This document shows, piece by piece, positions 46,955 to 54,423 of a stretch of DNA of 64,000 nt (positions are counted from its first letter, which is position 1; each line of letters begins with the position of its first letter). The stretch is from positions 1 through 64,000 of the forward strand of contig CAJQUW010003449.1 of the NCBI GenBank assembly GCA_907163375.1, in the 5' to 3' direction. The DNA is from Prostheceraeus crozeri. Lineage: Eukaryota > Platyhelminthes > Polycladida > Euryleptidae. Below the pieces are notes generated by a model. It saw nothing but the letters and a program-made list of their open reading frames with translations. It did not search any database and had not been told where the DNA came from. The position numbers and the translations under genes are program-made.

Positions 46955-48792
46955 GTGATAACAAGCATCACGAATAGCCAAACTTCTGATTGACAACAAA
47001 GGTCTGTCGTAGTTCATTGAATATCTAAAGAGAATAACAGCTAGTACGTCAATACAAGACACCAACACCCTTGATTCCCCGACCGCACTCACCAAACCTA
47101 GGAATCGAACAATATGCTGTCGATATCACTTAGAGATGACTTCTGCCTTCACTCGCATTCCTTTTGAACCGTCAGCGTGGCGCAGTGAAGAAGGTGCGAG
47201 CCCGTCTCCACCGCGGACTTCGGTTCGATTCCTAGGTCGGGCGAGTGCGGTCGGGGAATCAAGTGTGTTGGTGTCTTGTATTGACTTAATAGCTGTCATT
47301 CTCTTTAGATATTCAAACTTCTGATTGTTAGCAAAATATCAATTTCAGTTGGATATCGTGACAGACACACTGTCTCTCAATATATGTGTGTCTCTGAATA
47401 TAGGTTTTCAAAGGTGAAGAGCATAGAATCGAAAAGATGCAATATATAGTTTATATTGTATATAAAATTTTATATTCGCGGAAGACCGTCTAAAAATCTA
47501 TTACTTATCCTTTTATATCTTCCGCTAATCACGTTCGAGCGTAGCTTCACCCTCAAATAGGAAATGATTCTATTATCGCTTGAGGTTAGGTTTTCACGCT
47601 AGATTAGAAAGCTACACTCTATAGTAGCGCAGCTTTTGAATCTAGATACAGAGAGATTAAAGCCAGTTTGCCGGACTACAGTTACTCCGTACCAAAGGCA
47701 CTCCCCCTAGGACAAAGTTACTCCCCAGATAATATGCCCATAGCCTCTACATAGCATATTCTAACTAAGAAATCGGCATTAAATGCCTATAAAGTAGGCC
47801 CACTTGCGTGTGTATCAATTCATTACCAGCATGCAGCAATATAGCAGCATAAGCCTCAAGAGGACATTCAATTCATCAATTCATCCACAATATCGTATAG
47901 GCCTGCATTTATTTTACCTAACTACAAGCTGTTGTTTTACCTAAATATAAGCTATTGTTGTCAGTAAATTAGGCTGCTAAAAGCTGTGTTTAAGCAGCCT
48001 TAGGTTCCACTAACTTAGGAATTCAAACTGCTATACTTTAAATTCTCATTGACTTAATAACTTCTTATTTCTGAAATCTGATTCGAGATTCGTAACCGGC
48101 CGACTTAGATTGACAAAGTAGCCCTGATTTATATTAGAAAAAATCGAAATAAGCAAAGAAAACAGCGTCATAAAAAGGGAGTAACTTTGGACTGGAGGGA
48201 GTAACTTTGTTCAGGGAGTAACTTTAGACTGCTACTCCGGATTCAATCATGATTCAATTTAGATTGATTTGCATCTAGATTCAAAAGCTCCGTTAGAATG
48301 TGTTCACCTTAAATCATCGGATTTGGGAAACTCACCTGAACCGCCCCAACAAATGATATTCAAGACAGTTTTCTTCAATAACATGTTCCGAGAGTGCTCC
48401 ATTTTCCCTAAAAGTGTCAGTGTACAGCAAAGTCCAATAGAGATCGTCCAAACAAATGAAGAAAGTGTTCCGATGGTTACGAGGGCACTGGTGACGACAC
48501 AGGTGGTTGATGGAGAACATGGATCCGTCATGATTGATGTCACAAGATGAACGAGGTGTCGGACAACTTCTGTCGCGGAAGCGATTAAATCGGCGAAGCT
48601 AAGGCTGAGAAGTAGCCAGTTGAAGAACGGAGGAAACTGAAGGACTGATTTTCTAGTTAATATAAGCAAAACAGAAGCGCTGAATAATGAGAAGAAATTT
48701 GCAGCAATGTGAAATCCCAGTTCGACGGAACTTTCTCGTTTCCACGACGGTTTGAGGGGTTCGGGAGTATGTGTCGATGTATTGTTGAACAT
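21302..48792 (-). CDS. GPR157/cAMP-receptor-like seven-transmembrane GPCR gene (four exons)
   Basis: Four minus-strand exons (48792-48336, 37059-36854, 25049-24768, 21649-21302) total 1293 nt and encode 430 residues. All introns begin GT and end AG, and every join keeps the frame (phases 1, 0, 0). Hydrophobic segments fall at about residues 26-46, 56-77, 97-128, 140-166, 188-215, 267-296 and 318-341, giving a seven-helix layout. NNTS near the N-terminus is a glycosylation site. Cys98 before TM3 and Cys176/181 in loop 2 could form the usual disulfide. The third intracellular loop is about 50 residues and the 90-residue tail is Ser/Arg-rich. The patterns FFNWLLLSLSFADLI, SFVWTISIGL, FWMLITTKLWE and LWIPVCFLMCRIWGTIEF resemble GPR157 and Dictyostelium-type cAMP-receptor-like proteins. 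It would act at the plasma membrane through G proteins. The ligand is unknown. Introns of 11.3, 11.8 and 3.1 kb are full of transposons. Confidence 0.85.
21880..22125. repeat. Degenerate minisatellite, unit about 24-27 bp (GPCR intron 3)
   Basis: Units of the type CCCCCTAAAAGGTCGTGCAG repeat about nine times with decreasing similarity outwards. Two central units (about 21950-21995) are nearly identical. It has no coding frame. Confidence 0.7.
22212..22337. repeat. Inverted repeat, 25-bp perfect arms
   Basis: 22212-22236 is the exact reverse complement of 22313-22337 (TGAACTATCAATTTTGGGAA then TTCTG). A second inner pair (CTGCCTTC/GAAGGCAG) adds stem potential. It lies just outside the CACTGTAAA element. 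Confidence 0.75.
22387..23412. mobile_element. 1026-bp DNA element with CACTGTAAATCGCT termini
   Basis: The 14-bp end CACTGTAAATCGCT at 22387 is inverted exactly at 23399-23412. Both subterminal regions are packed with GTATG/CATAC words. Outside these, a further perfect 15-bp inverted pair CTTGCATTCTACAAC lies at about 22338-22352 and 23428-23442, so the true ends may be wider. No transposase is encoded. The CACTG start recalls CMC (Chapaev/EnSpm-type) elements, but no matching target duplication is found. Relatives occur at 56.1 and 35.3 kb. Confidence 0.65.
23413..24767. other. Intron 3 sequence of the GPCR, no other feature
   Basis: Nothing beyond AT-rich intronic sequence is recognised. 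Confidence 0.5.
24768..25049 (-). CDS. GPCR exon 3 (third intracellular loop, TM6, loop 3)
   Basis: The acceptor is TTTGTTATGCAG. The exon encodes a polar Ser/Gly/Asp-rich loop, then VKLFLWIPVCFLMCRIWG (TM6) and the extracellular stretch ending in TAGLNCIK before the GTAAGTGC donor at 24767. It has 94 codons, phase 0 at both ends. Confidence 0.85.
25487..25880 (-). pseudogene. CR1-like LINE fragment (reverse transcriptase C-terminus)
   Basis: A 128-codon frame encodes the region after the polymerase core, with YSAPLFVDL, LERIQGRCHKVI, LKYRRIITGFRMFQSL and HPLHFLAPSILPNSGKFRIP, ending LSNDGFSV. It aligns through the same blocks with the plus-strand LINE at 46.4-46.8 kb, so both belong to one family. 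It is 5' truncated and lies in GPCR intron 2. Confidence 0.75.
25881..26560. other. GPCR intron 2, no distinct feature
   Basis: Short frames only. Nothing recognised. Confidence 0.45.
26555..26620 (-). mobile_element. PLE 3'-end remnant
   Basis: On the minus strand, CAGTCCAGCGTTGCACCTGA is followed by AGGAGAGCTGGCCGAAATATG (26600-26558). This matches, with few changes, the 3' motif region of the 50-54.5 kb PLE (54460-54505). No coding sequence remains. Confidence 0.55.
26621..27650. other. GPCR intron 2, no supported gene
   Basis: A 132-codon plus frame at 27171-27569 has a hydrophobic C-terminus but no recognisable domain, conserved motif or splice context. I treat it as chance. Confidence 0.4.
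27650..28450 (-). mobile_element. 5'-truncated PLE with frameshifted GIY-YIG
   Basis: On the minus strand the region from about 28440 contains RLMVPYGLSEKIGFIAQRL (the linker between RT and nuclease), then GAIYKEVCNDCHPVYIGD (GIY-YIG). After a frameshift it continues with RRKEHEDV, SAIAEHGHKCDH, HWYHRRIKAGMQI and SLNSDDGLKI, to a stop at 27873. About 190 nt downstream is the 3' motif TTCCTGAGGACTCGTCCGAAAG (27678-27658). It is a dead copy in GPCR intron 2. Confidence 0.75.
28731..28889. repeat. Long foldback, 65-bp arms, PLE-like centre
   Basis: 28731-28795 pairs with 28824-28889 with only a few mismatches. The centre and inner arms read CGACGATTCGGAAGTC-TTGGTC-GGAAGTCAAAACGTCG on the minus strand, which resembles the hairpin motif of PLE 3' ends. 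It is probably a minimal PLE insertion with inverted end. Confidence 0.7.
28890..29347. other. GPCR intron 2, short internal repeats
   Basis: The region has several CTGCTTTCAGAA/TTCTGATTACAG-like phrases (28970-29060). The string CGTGGCCTCTCTTCAAAC at about 29083 recurs inverted at about 34370. No gene is seen. Confidence 0.4.
30153..32700 (+). pseudogene. Pogo-family DDE transposase, interrupted
   Basis: The start ATG is at 30153, after a TTTCAG acceptor at 30118. The N-terminus MPRKCKKKTGTRGY is followed by a pipsqueak-type helix-turn-helix (SIRNAAQKYGVSKSVLGRRI). The catalytic domain shows ILNYDETCFVDNPGTRK (first Asp), MWHTWMLNGPS, GWLDS, FTDWFFKV and VLIGD (second Asp). The block FVFLPRNSTHLTLDVSYFGPLK follows in another frame, then an acidic C-terminal region (32239-32700). 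Lesions: an early shift/stop near 30447, the MITE inserted at 30909-31670, an 11-bp tandem duplication at about 31758-31785 (GATTGATAGGTG twice) that shifts the frame, and a stop near 32177. It is clearly inactive. Confidence 0.85.
30909..31670. mobile_element. hAT-type MITE with CAGGGATTG ends, 762 bp
   Basis: The termini CAGGGATTGTAAATAATTG and, reversed, CAGGGATTGCAAAAAATTAA are flanked by the exact octamer GATCAGCC (30901-30908 and 31671-31678), the 8-bp duplication expected of hAT elements. Removing it restores the transposase reading across the site. Both ends consist of many AATTAATTG/CAATTAATT words. There is no coding capacity. Confidence 0.9.
33110..33499 (-). mobile_element. PLE nuclease fragment
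   Basis: A minus-strand frame of 99 codons (33493-33194) contains FPAARLVFMF, then SRSHVIYNFECEFGASYTGR and TDRRLG, i.e. the linker and GIY-YIG core of a PLE similar to that at 52.5-52.8 kb. It is cut on its 5' side by the foldback beginning at 33500 and on its 3' side by the pogo element end at 33101. Confidence 0.7.
33500..34247. mobile_element. 748-bp foldback element, 343-bp near-perfect arms
   Basis: 33500-33842 is the reverse complement of 33905-34247 with very few mismatches and no net length difference. The loop is 62 nt. The outer ends read TAGTCCGGGAGC and their inverse. TAA flanks the left end and follows the right end, so a TA or TAA target duplication is possible (mariner or Harbinger type). 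No coding sequence. Located in GPCR intron 2. Confidence 0.85.
34248..36853. other. GPCR intron 2, mostly featureless; CACTGTAAA-family remnant near 35.2-35.36 kb
   Basis: Around 35220-35363 are GTATG words and a right end GGCGGTTTACAGTG, a diverged end of the element seen at 22.4 kb. The 106-codon minus frame at 35467-35147 overlaps it and has no domain. Nothing else is recognised. Confidence 0.45.
36854..37059 (-). CDS. GPCR exon 2 (TM4 end, loop 2, TM5)
   Basis: The acceptor CTGAATTTCAG precedes 37059. The exon joins in phase 1 to give a continuous TM4 (CWGGSVAVSIAGLVCG), then loop 2 with TSTCWIRTC, then TM5 with FWMLITTKLWECICF. It ends in RQSR before the donor GTAAGTGAG. The 206-nt length restores phase 0. 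Confidence 0.85.
37060..40890. other. GPCR intron 1, no supported gene
   Basis: Frames up to 94 codons overlap on both strands at 40084-40393 without recognisable domains. A TCAAGGTCA word (about 39560) with neighbouring TGACC half-sites lies at 39560-39620. A 12-bp inverted pair (AACTTCTATTGT/ACAATAGAAGTT) is at about 37968-38005. Confidence 0.45.
40893..42340 (-). pseudogene. CR1-like LINE reverse transcriptase, degenerate
   Basis: Minus-strand blocks in order: MPKAWKVADICAIPKN, VSLLPFPSKLLERF, VGAAVLSLDFSKAFHTISH (motif A), SSGVPQGSVAGPYLFILYI (motif B), YVKNVDDITLFL (altered motif C), then ATRMI-type C-terminal sequence with NPLHSMVPPQVRCSGEYYIE. Several frameshifts separate them. It belongs to the same broad LINE group as the 44.8-46.9 kb copy and is inactive. 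Confidence 0.75.
42430..43200 (+). pseudogene. Second pogo-like transposase remnant (HTH and acidic tail)
   Basis: The plus frame 42442-42681 has RQYGNYSEQDMWNAK and ISDAAKEFGIKRNTLSRH, a pipsqueak-type DNA-binding helix-turn-helix. After loss of the catalytic part, a frame at 42856-43161 has GPSASRN, a SSEEDSEDEKEQ acidic run and a cysteine-bearing ENCGECSYQWID segment, typical of the C-terminus of some pogo/jerky-type transposases. Most of the DDE domain is missing. Confidence 0.55.
43549..43731 (+). repeat. tRNA-derived repeat, copy 1
   Basis: A tRNA-like core at 43607-43679 has an A box (TAGCTCAGTTGG), an anticodon stem around CTAATTA, and a B box (GGTTCGAATCC) in a perfect T arm. The acceptor stem pairs over about six bases (GTGGCT/AGCCGC) but has the wrong spacing to the D arm. 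Flanking sequence on both sides, including ACATCTTTTGCATGGCAATT, is shared with the copies at 43.85 and 56.35 kb. It is therefore a repeat family rather than a working tRNA. Confidence 0.65.
43846..44029 (+). repeat. tRNA-derived repeat, copy 2 (297 bp downstream of copy 1)
   Basis: Same unit as copy 1, including about 55 bp upstream of the tRNA-like core. The D-loop region is mutated (GCTCTGTTGACTACAGC) and the anticodon loop differs, while the B box is intact. The 297-bp offset suggests a tandem duplication. Confidence 0.6.
44030..44789. other. GPCR intron 1, no distinct feature
   Basis: Short frames without support precede the LINE. Confidence 0.4.
44790..46900 (+). pseudogene. CR1-like non-LTR retrotransposon (5'-truncated, broken)
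   Basis: A 344-codon frame (44790-45824) contains the endonuclease-RT linker (PPWITNVIKVLINNRYKAYR) and RT motifs NPRKVPGSDAIPSV, WKEADITPLPK and IRPISLLPI. Past a frameshift the core continues: DRVSHNLLTKKM (motif A, with the catalytic Asp context altered to MKGLDRV), SGIPQGSSIGPLLFAYF (motif B), IIKYADDIFLVG (motif C intact), and the C-terminal LDYRRKVISFKLFQRI block. Multiple stops and shifts make it inactive. The 3' end, AAATAAACG, runs into a (TTA)n array. It is antisense within GPCR intron 1. Confidence 0.85.
46899..46954. repeat. (TTA)n microsatellite, about 18 units
   Basis: An uninterrupted TTA array lies between the 3' end of the plus-strand LINE and the 3' end of a minus-strand tRNA-derived SINE. 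Either could have supplied it as a tail. Confidence 0.95.
46955..47112 (-). repeat. tRNA-derived SINE, 5'-truncated, minus strand
   Basis: On the minus strand the B box (GTTCGATTCC, 47110-47101) is followed by GGTGAGTGCGGTCGGGGAAT, GTGTTGGTGTCTTGTATTGA and a tail leading into the AAT-type array. The A-box half is missing. It is inverted relative to the copy at 47.17 kb. Confidence 0.65.
47165..47335 (+). repeat. tRNA-derived SINE, plus strand
   Basis: The head has an A-box-like GTGGCGCAGTGAAG (47177) and the B box GGTTCGATTCC (47222-47232), then the family body shared with the inverted copy next to it, through CTCTTTAGATATTCA. The 3' tail is lost. Confidence 0.65.
47672..48229 (-). mobile_element. 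Non-autonomous element with GTTACTCC terminal repeats, copy B
   Basis: The ends carry ACAGTTACTCC and AAAGTTACTCCCC (left) and their inverses (right, 48178-48227). The interior is the reverse orientation of the 11.96-12.57 kb copy (GAGATTCGTAACCGGCCG, AAAAATCGAAATAAGCAAAG). GACT next to both ends may be a 4-bp target duplication. It lies about 100 bp from exon 1 of the GPCR. Confidence 0.6.
48336..48792 (-). CDS. GPCR exon 1 (N-terminus to TM4)
   Basis: It starts at the first ATG of the open frame (48792), with MFNNTSTHTP at the N-terminus. It encodes TM1-TM3 and the first part of TM4, ending in IICWGGS plus one base before the donor GTGAGT (rc of 48330-48335). The unspliced frame would read on for only ten codons of unrelated sequence, which supports the splice. 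Confidence 0.85.
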
Positions 48793-49322
48793 ATTGACTC
48801 CTGATCAGTCAGATCATCCTGCATCTGAGTCCACGAAGGTCATTCTTCTTCAACTTCGATTATCACATGATTCTGGACACCTAATCAGTCACAATGTGAT
48901 GCGCACATGTAGCCATGACCGATGCTGATACCGACTGCTGATATCAGCTATATGAGTCAGATCTTCGTGATATTTATTGGTAGTTATTCGAAAAATAATT
49001 TTGATATTTTTGATGGTTATTTGCAGGCAATGCCAATGTTTTGCAAACTCAGACTGCATCGGGAGAAGGAGGCATTCATATGCAAAATGCATCAACGTTG
49101 AAATATTTGTAGCAACATGAATAGATGCAGCACAGGTCAGTGATAAGCACCTGATGCCGTGAAATGACGTATGATCTATGATGAAATAAACATGTGAGCA
49201 AGAATGAGTCGTGTAGCAGCAGGTGATCTAAGGTCAAGAAAATTTGCTTTGAGTGATAAGTGACATTTAGAGAAAAATTAGCATTTAGTATAGTTGATAG
49301 CCTAATACGGGAGGGTGTTCAT
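48793..49322. other. Upstream flank of the GPCR gene
   Basis: The region contains the presumed 5' UTR and promoter of the minus-strand GPCR. No TATA box or other convincing element is identified. A 68-codon minus frame at 49095-48889 has no domain. Confidence 0.35.
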
Positions 49323-49481
49323 GGTGAGGATGAGAAAGAAAAATACGAAGCTCCCTTTAGTAACGGCTTTAATAAAATTGAATAGCTAAAAGTATTTACT
49401 AAAAAGTAATATTTTTGGCTATTCGATTTTATTAAAGCCGTTACTAAAGGGAGTGCCGTATTTTTCTTTCTCATCTTCACC
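49323..49481. repeat. Long hairpin, 69-bp arms, 21-nt loop
   Basis: 49323-49391 pairs with 49413-49481 with only a few mismatches. It encodes nothing. It could be a MITE, or a hairpin transcript if expressed. It lies about 530 bp upstream of GPCR exon 1. Confidence 0.8.
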
Positions 49482-50007
49482 AAAAATTAACATTTATCTG
49501 AGTTTCAGATAGTAAGTATTGAGAATCGACAAAATAGTTGCAGCTACACTGAGATTACCTGCACGATACTTCGTGATCTACACCTGACGAACACTCAACA
49601 CCAGAAATAATAGCGGGCTCGGGCCAACCTGGATGAAATATTTAACACCCGGGCCGATATTTATTATGTGTGAAATTAATTCGTTTTTCTCATTAGATCA
49701 TGTAAATTCATTGAATAAATTTATGTCAACATGACTTTTATGCAATAATATAAATAACAAAAACACAGGTAACCTTTTGACATGGTGACTTCATATTTTC
49801 AAATGAATGCGTTCAATGCTCCCTGCTTTAATGAACCTAAATATAGTTTACAACAATAGGCAGCTATCGGCACATCATCGCGTAAAGGAAACACAATTTG
49901 TTTTGAAAGAAGTAAAAATTTTCTATGTATTATATGTTTAAAATTTCACATTGCTGCTCAACAGTGCCCAATTAATTTGCATACAGATGGTAGGCCTACC
50001 TAGAGAC
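49482..50007. other. No supported gene
   Basis: AT-rich sequence with a CGGGCTCGGGCC/CCCGGGCC patch at 49615-49660 and a TAGGCCTA palindrome near 49992. Confidence 0.4.
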
Positions 50008-50379
50008 CATAAGTTATAAAGTTATAAAGCTACAAAGCTGTAAAGTTAAGGAATACTAAAAAAAGAAGTTATTGATAAAATCAAAGCAAGGACGGACACA
50101 AAAGCAAACAAAGAGAAACAATGGACGGAGCATAATGGATTTCACCAAGGCAAAGTTAAATCAATCACAAATTCCTTTTTTTACACATAGATCGGGGATA
50201 AATCGTTTGATAGACAGAGACTCAAGAATACGTACAGTATGACGCCACTGAGAAGCACATAAAGCTTTGAAACGATTACAATCATCACTATACACACAGT
50301 CACGAACATGCAGATGGCACACTATTTGGAACAAATCGATGACCTAGTACGTGCTAACAGTGAGGAATTATTGGCTTTC

Positions 50380-52931
50380 AAGAACTCTCTCGTGCATCCT
50401 ACAAACTCCTATCGACGGACTAAAGAGTAATTTACTTCCTGAACATATCCGTGCTTTGTGCGCTCTGAAGAAGGATTTAGCTATCCTTCGTCCTGATAAA
50501 TGAAGTGGTGTGATGTTGATTGAATGCAAAGACTGCGGCTGGAAGATGATGGCCCTCATCAGTGATCCTACCAAGATTATGATGGAAAAGCGAAAGAGTG
50601 ATCCAACTAAGAAATTGGAGTCGACATTGTCCTCCCTTTCAGTGAACTCGTTTCTACGGAAGTGATATCCGAAAAGTTTCGCTCTTCGCTACTGTCCTCT
50701 GGTCACTTTGTGCCAAGACTTGATGGATTACCATAGAGTAGGGATATATAGGTAGAGTGTCGACTCAAAAAAAGTATTTGTATACAGTGAAAATTTTTAT
50801 ATGCAAAGATTCAGTTTTTTGCGAAGATTACGTTCCCGTGGTTCAAAAATTATTTGAGCAGTTTTCAAAAAGTCAAAATTTTGTAAATTTATATACTACC
50901 GAGATGATGCCCTTTTGTAAGTAGTATGAAACAAGTTGGATATCAAATGGAGTGAATATTTGCTAATAAGCATTCTAACTAAGCGGAAATTAAGCTAATT
51001 TGCAAGAGAATTTCATTAGCCGCATTATAGTAGAAGTCTTCATGAAAAAGTTGAGATCTTATTTTGCTGTCTTGGATGATATTTCAAGTTTTATTTCAAT
51101 GTTCATCGGCATGATTTTATGATTCACTAAATTCATGTTTCATTTCTTGAATCTGAATAGTGATATGGACCCATTTACATCTTTCAAAATTGATTGAAAT
51201 GATTGTCCTTGATTCTGTTATTTTGCTCTACCAGTGGCAGGTTGCATATGATATGATCTCGTTTAAGAAGATTCTCGAGGTTGAGCATGAAAGCAATAGC
51301 AGGTCATCGAATTGCTAATTTAACAAACATCATCTTTCCAAGGCTGTCATGACACGGACGATCTGTAAAAAAAATGTCATTTCCTTCTGGACTGCTGTCA
51401 TGATCAGTCAATTCCGTTGTAATTTCTGCAAAACTGCAAAAATTTGCATATCTAACATTTGGAAACAATACCACCTGTATCCCCTCGAGTTCATTTAATA
51501 AAATCGAAAGTGTATACACATTGGGGATTTAATAAATGCGGAGTTACCACTCAACCTAATATACTTACTCTATGTGGATTACCAAAGATCCACGGATCTG
51601 GAGTTCCACTCCGGTTCCCCAATGAGCGGTTCCCCAACACACAAGACACCGGCTTGATTGACTAAGATTCTTCAGCCTGTGAGGGAATTTTACAGTCGAT
51701 ACACCATTAAAGACACATTTAAATTTGTGAGGAAAGTGAGACAGTATGACTTGTCTAATTGCCAAATGGTGTCTTTTGATGTACAGTCACTTTTCACTTC
51801 AGTGCCAGTGTCAGAGAAGACAGACATTATTATTTCTACGATAGCTGAGCAAGATTTTGACTTGTGTGGCATGAGTCTGGACACCTTACGAGAACTTCCT
51901 GAGCTCTGTATGAAAGACGTGCAGTTTTTTTTTTATGATAAGCTTTTTCGATAAACAGATAGATGGTGTGGCCATGGGCAGTTGTCTTGGCCCTCTTTGC
52001 GCAGAAATATTTCTTGGATTTTTGGAATCCAAAGTGGAACTCAGATTGACAGAAATTGCATTTATTTTATACGTTACATCGATGTTTTCATTATGTGTGA
52101 CCATGATTTCAATATAACTTATCTTCTGTCTTTATTCAATAACATGCATCCATCAATAAAGTTTATTTTGGAGACTGAGTGTAATAACTCTCTGAGTTTT
52201 GTTGATGTTTTGTGTTTTCGGCGCAGTGATTGATCGATTCGCGCGTTGGTGTTTCGTAAAACCACGTCGACCGGTCTTCATACCAATTTTTTTAGCTTTG
52301 TTCTGCGCTCTCATAAAATCGGTCTTATTAAGAATTTAACTACTCGAGCGCATCGTATTTGTTCAGAAGATAGTCTAAGCAATTAGTTGTCAGATTTACG
52401 CAAAACGTTGATGGAGAATGTCTATCCTCCATTTTTTGTTGATAGATATAGTCCTTTAATGTGAATACTGAACCTGTATGTTTTGGCCCTGAGAAGAAGC
52501 CGAATTTTATTCGTGTGCCATTTATCGGCGATAAGGCGGCTTCCTTTTTTAAGCGTTCTGTTGGCCAGTTTTTTCGACTTTTTAACGCTGCCAAACCTGT
52601 ATTGACGTTTCGCACTGCGAAAATCTTTGTGTCGTCGCCAAAAGACAAACCTACAGTGAAGGCCCAACACAACGTGATCTATCAATTCAAGTGTACTTGT
52701 GGTTGCAAGTATGTGGGCCGAACTGAAAGGCGTCTTGGTGATCGCATAAGTGCGCATGTACAAAGTGGATATCAAATGAAGTACCCTCGCTGCCCTCTGA
52801 GATCAACTAGAGTTCCAAATAGTGCGATCACACGCCATCTACAAGTTTGTGATTGTTCGTATGTGATGCCTGTAAACGTTTTTTACTTATTACAGAGCTT
52901 TAATTTACAAAGCTTTATTTACTTCTCATAG
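50380..52931 (+). pseudogene. PLE reverse transcriptase-GIY-YIG polyprotein, disabled
   Basis: Blocks in order: HIRALCALKKDLAILRPDK, stop, SGVMLIE (50444-50525); SSGHFVPRLDGLP; after the MITE, LCGLPKIHGSGVPLRF (51571); NCQMVSFDVQSLFTSVPV (motif A, Asp present); IDGVAMGSCLGPLCAEIFLG (motif B); YIRYIDVF (motif C with one of the two Asp lost); ILETECNNSLSFVDV. The linker is frameshifted. The nuclease region NVIYQFKCTCGCKYVGRTER then RRLGDRISAHV (52665-52760) is open. Stops, shifts and the damaged motif C show it is inactive. Confidence 0.85.
50732..51574 (-). mobile_element. hAT-type MITE, CATAGAGTA family, copy 3 (in the PLE)
   Basis: The ends CATAGAGTAGGGATATATAG and (reversed) CATAGAGTAAGTATATTAGG are bordered by the exact octamer TGGATTAC (50724-50731 and 51575-51582). 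Orientation is opposite to the copies at 17.5 and 56.7 kb. Its removal brings the PLE GLP/K motif back together. Non-coding. Confidence 0.9.
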
Positions 52932-53453
52932 GCGTCATACTTTACGTATTTCTGAGTCCCTGTATTTCAAAAGATTTGCCCCTGATCGACAAGATTTACT
53001 GATCTTGTATGTGTTCAAAAGGAATTTGTGATTGATTTGGTTTTACTTTGGTGATATCCATGATTCTCCGTCCATTGTTTCTCTTTGTTTGCTTTTGTGT
53101 CTGTTCTTACTTCAATTTTATCAATAACTTCTTTTTTTCAGTATTCCTTAGCTTCATAGTTTAGTATTATAACTTTTTTCAATTCTACGTATTTATAATC
53201 ATATCATCATTTAATTTTGTATTTCTTTATTTACTTTACTTCGCATCGTCCGTCTTACTTAACTGGCACTATTTCTCATTTTTTCTGTCTTTTTCTTGGT
53301 CTTGATTCGAAGTCATTGTTATTTGCAGACATTTGCGTAGCCACAGCATTAAGCAGACCTTTTTCCATTATTTATTTTGCTGCTGTTTGTGATTTCTACA
53401 ATGACATTTTTATTGTCATCAGTCTTTTGTCTTGACATTGTCAATCTGAGAAG

Positions 53454-54423
53454 CAGGGCTCCCACTCCTGCGCAAATTTTGCGCAGCTGCGCAAATGCGC
53501 AAATTTTTAGGAATTTCCAATTTTCTGCTCAAATTTGACAATTTTGTTGTAAAAAAGTTAAATTAATAATTGATATCGACATGGTATCCATGAAGTTGCT
53601 ACCGTTGAAAATAAATTTTCCTTTTCATGCTTATCATCATTAATAGAGAACATTTCTGCCTTTATCGACAAAAACTTATTAATTGTATGACAAATATTAT
53701 ATCGACATCTGTTATGTTAGACGGTGCCTAAATATAATTCCACGATAGGAAATTTTGGACCGTGAAACGCCTTTAAAAAACTACATAATTGCGACTACAC
53801 TTCCGACTAGTATACTTTCTTTTAGTATACTGCCACTCTTTGTGTATACTGTACACATTCATTTTAGAGTTGTTCTTTGTTGTTTTATGTTTACAATGAC
53901 AAAAATTCTGTTTCATATATTTCGCTGTTTCGCAAGATTTTTACGTTTAGATCTGCCCATATTGCATATCGAGATTTCAAATAAATAATTGTTTGAATAC
54001 CACAATATAAAGATATCATAAACATGACTTTTCCTTTGTTTTTTAAAAAAACTATTACTGGATACATCACTTGTAGCTTGTAAGTATCGACAAATTACAT
54101 GCTTGACTAGGCCCTACAATTAATTACATACATTATTACAAGTAGGGCCTTATGCCTAAATTACATATGTCCTACTTAACTCTTAGATAACTATCACATG
54201 ATATAATAAAATATTGATTGACAATCATAACAAACTTTGGCCTACATTGATATTTTAGAGATTCAATAAGATACTTGAAGCAATTAAATAAATCACAAAC
54301 ACAAAGATGGCGACACAGGGGGTCTAGGCACAAGAATTTCGAATTTTGTCCCTGAGAAATCAAAAGCTGCCCAAATTTTAGCAGCCTGCGCAAATTTTCG
54401 CAAATTATGGAGTGGGAGCCCTG
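53454..54423. mobile_element. hAT-type MITE with CAGGGCTCCCACTCC ends, 970 bp
   Basis: The 15-bp terminal repeat CAGGGCTCCCACTCC at 53454 is inverted exactly at 54409-54423. The octamer CTGAGAAG flanks both ends (53446-53453 and 54424-54431). Subterminal regions are rich in GCGCAAATTT words. It encodes no transposase; the 77-codon frame at 53755-53988 has no domain. It sits in the PLE 3' UTR. Confidence 0.9.

Noticed and set aside
46560..46958. 132-codon frame ending in a poly-leucine run
   Set aside because: It is the wrong frame over the LINE C-terminus, and the leucines come from the TTA microsatellite.
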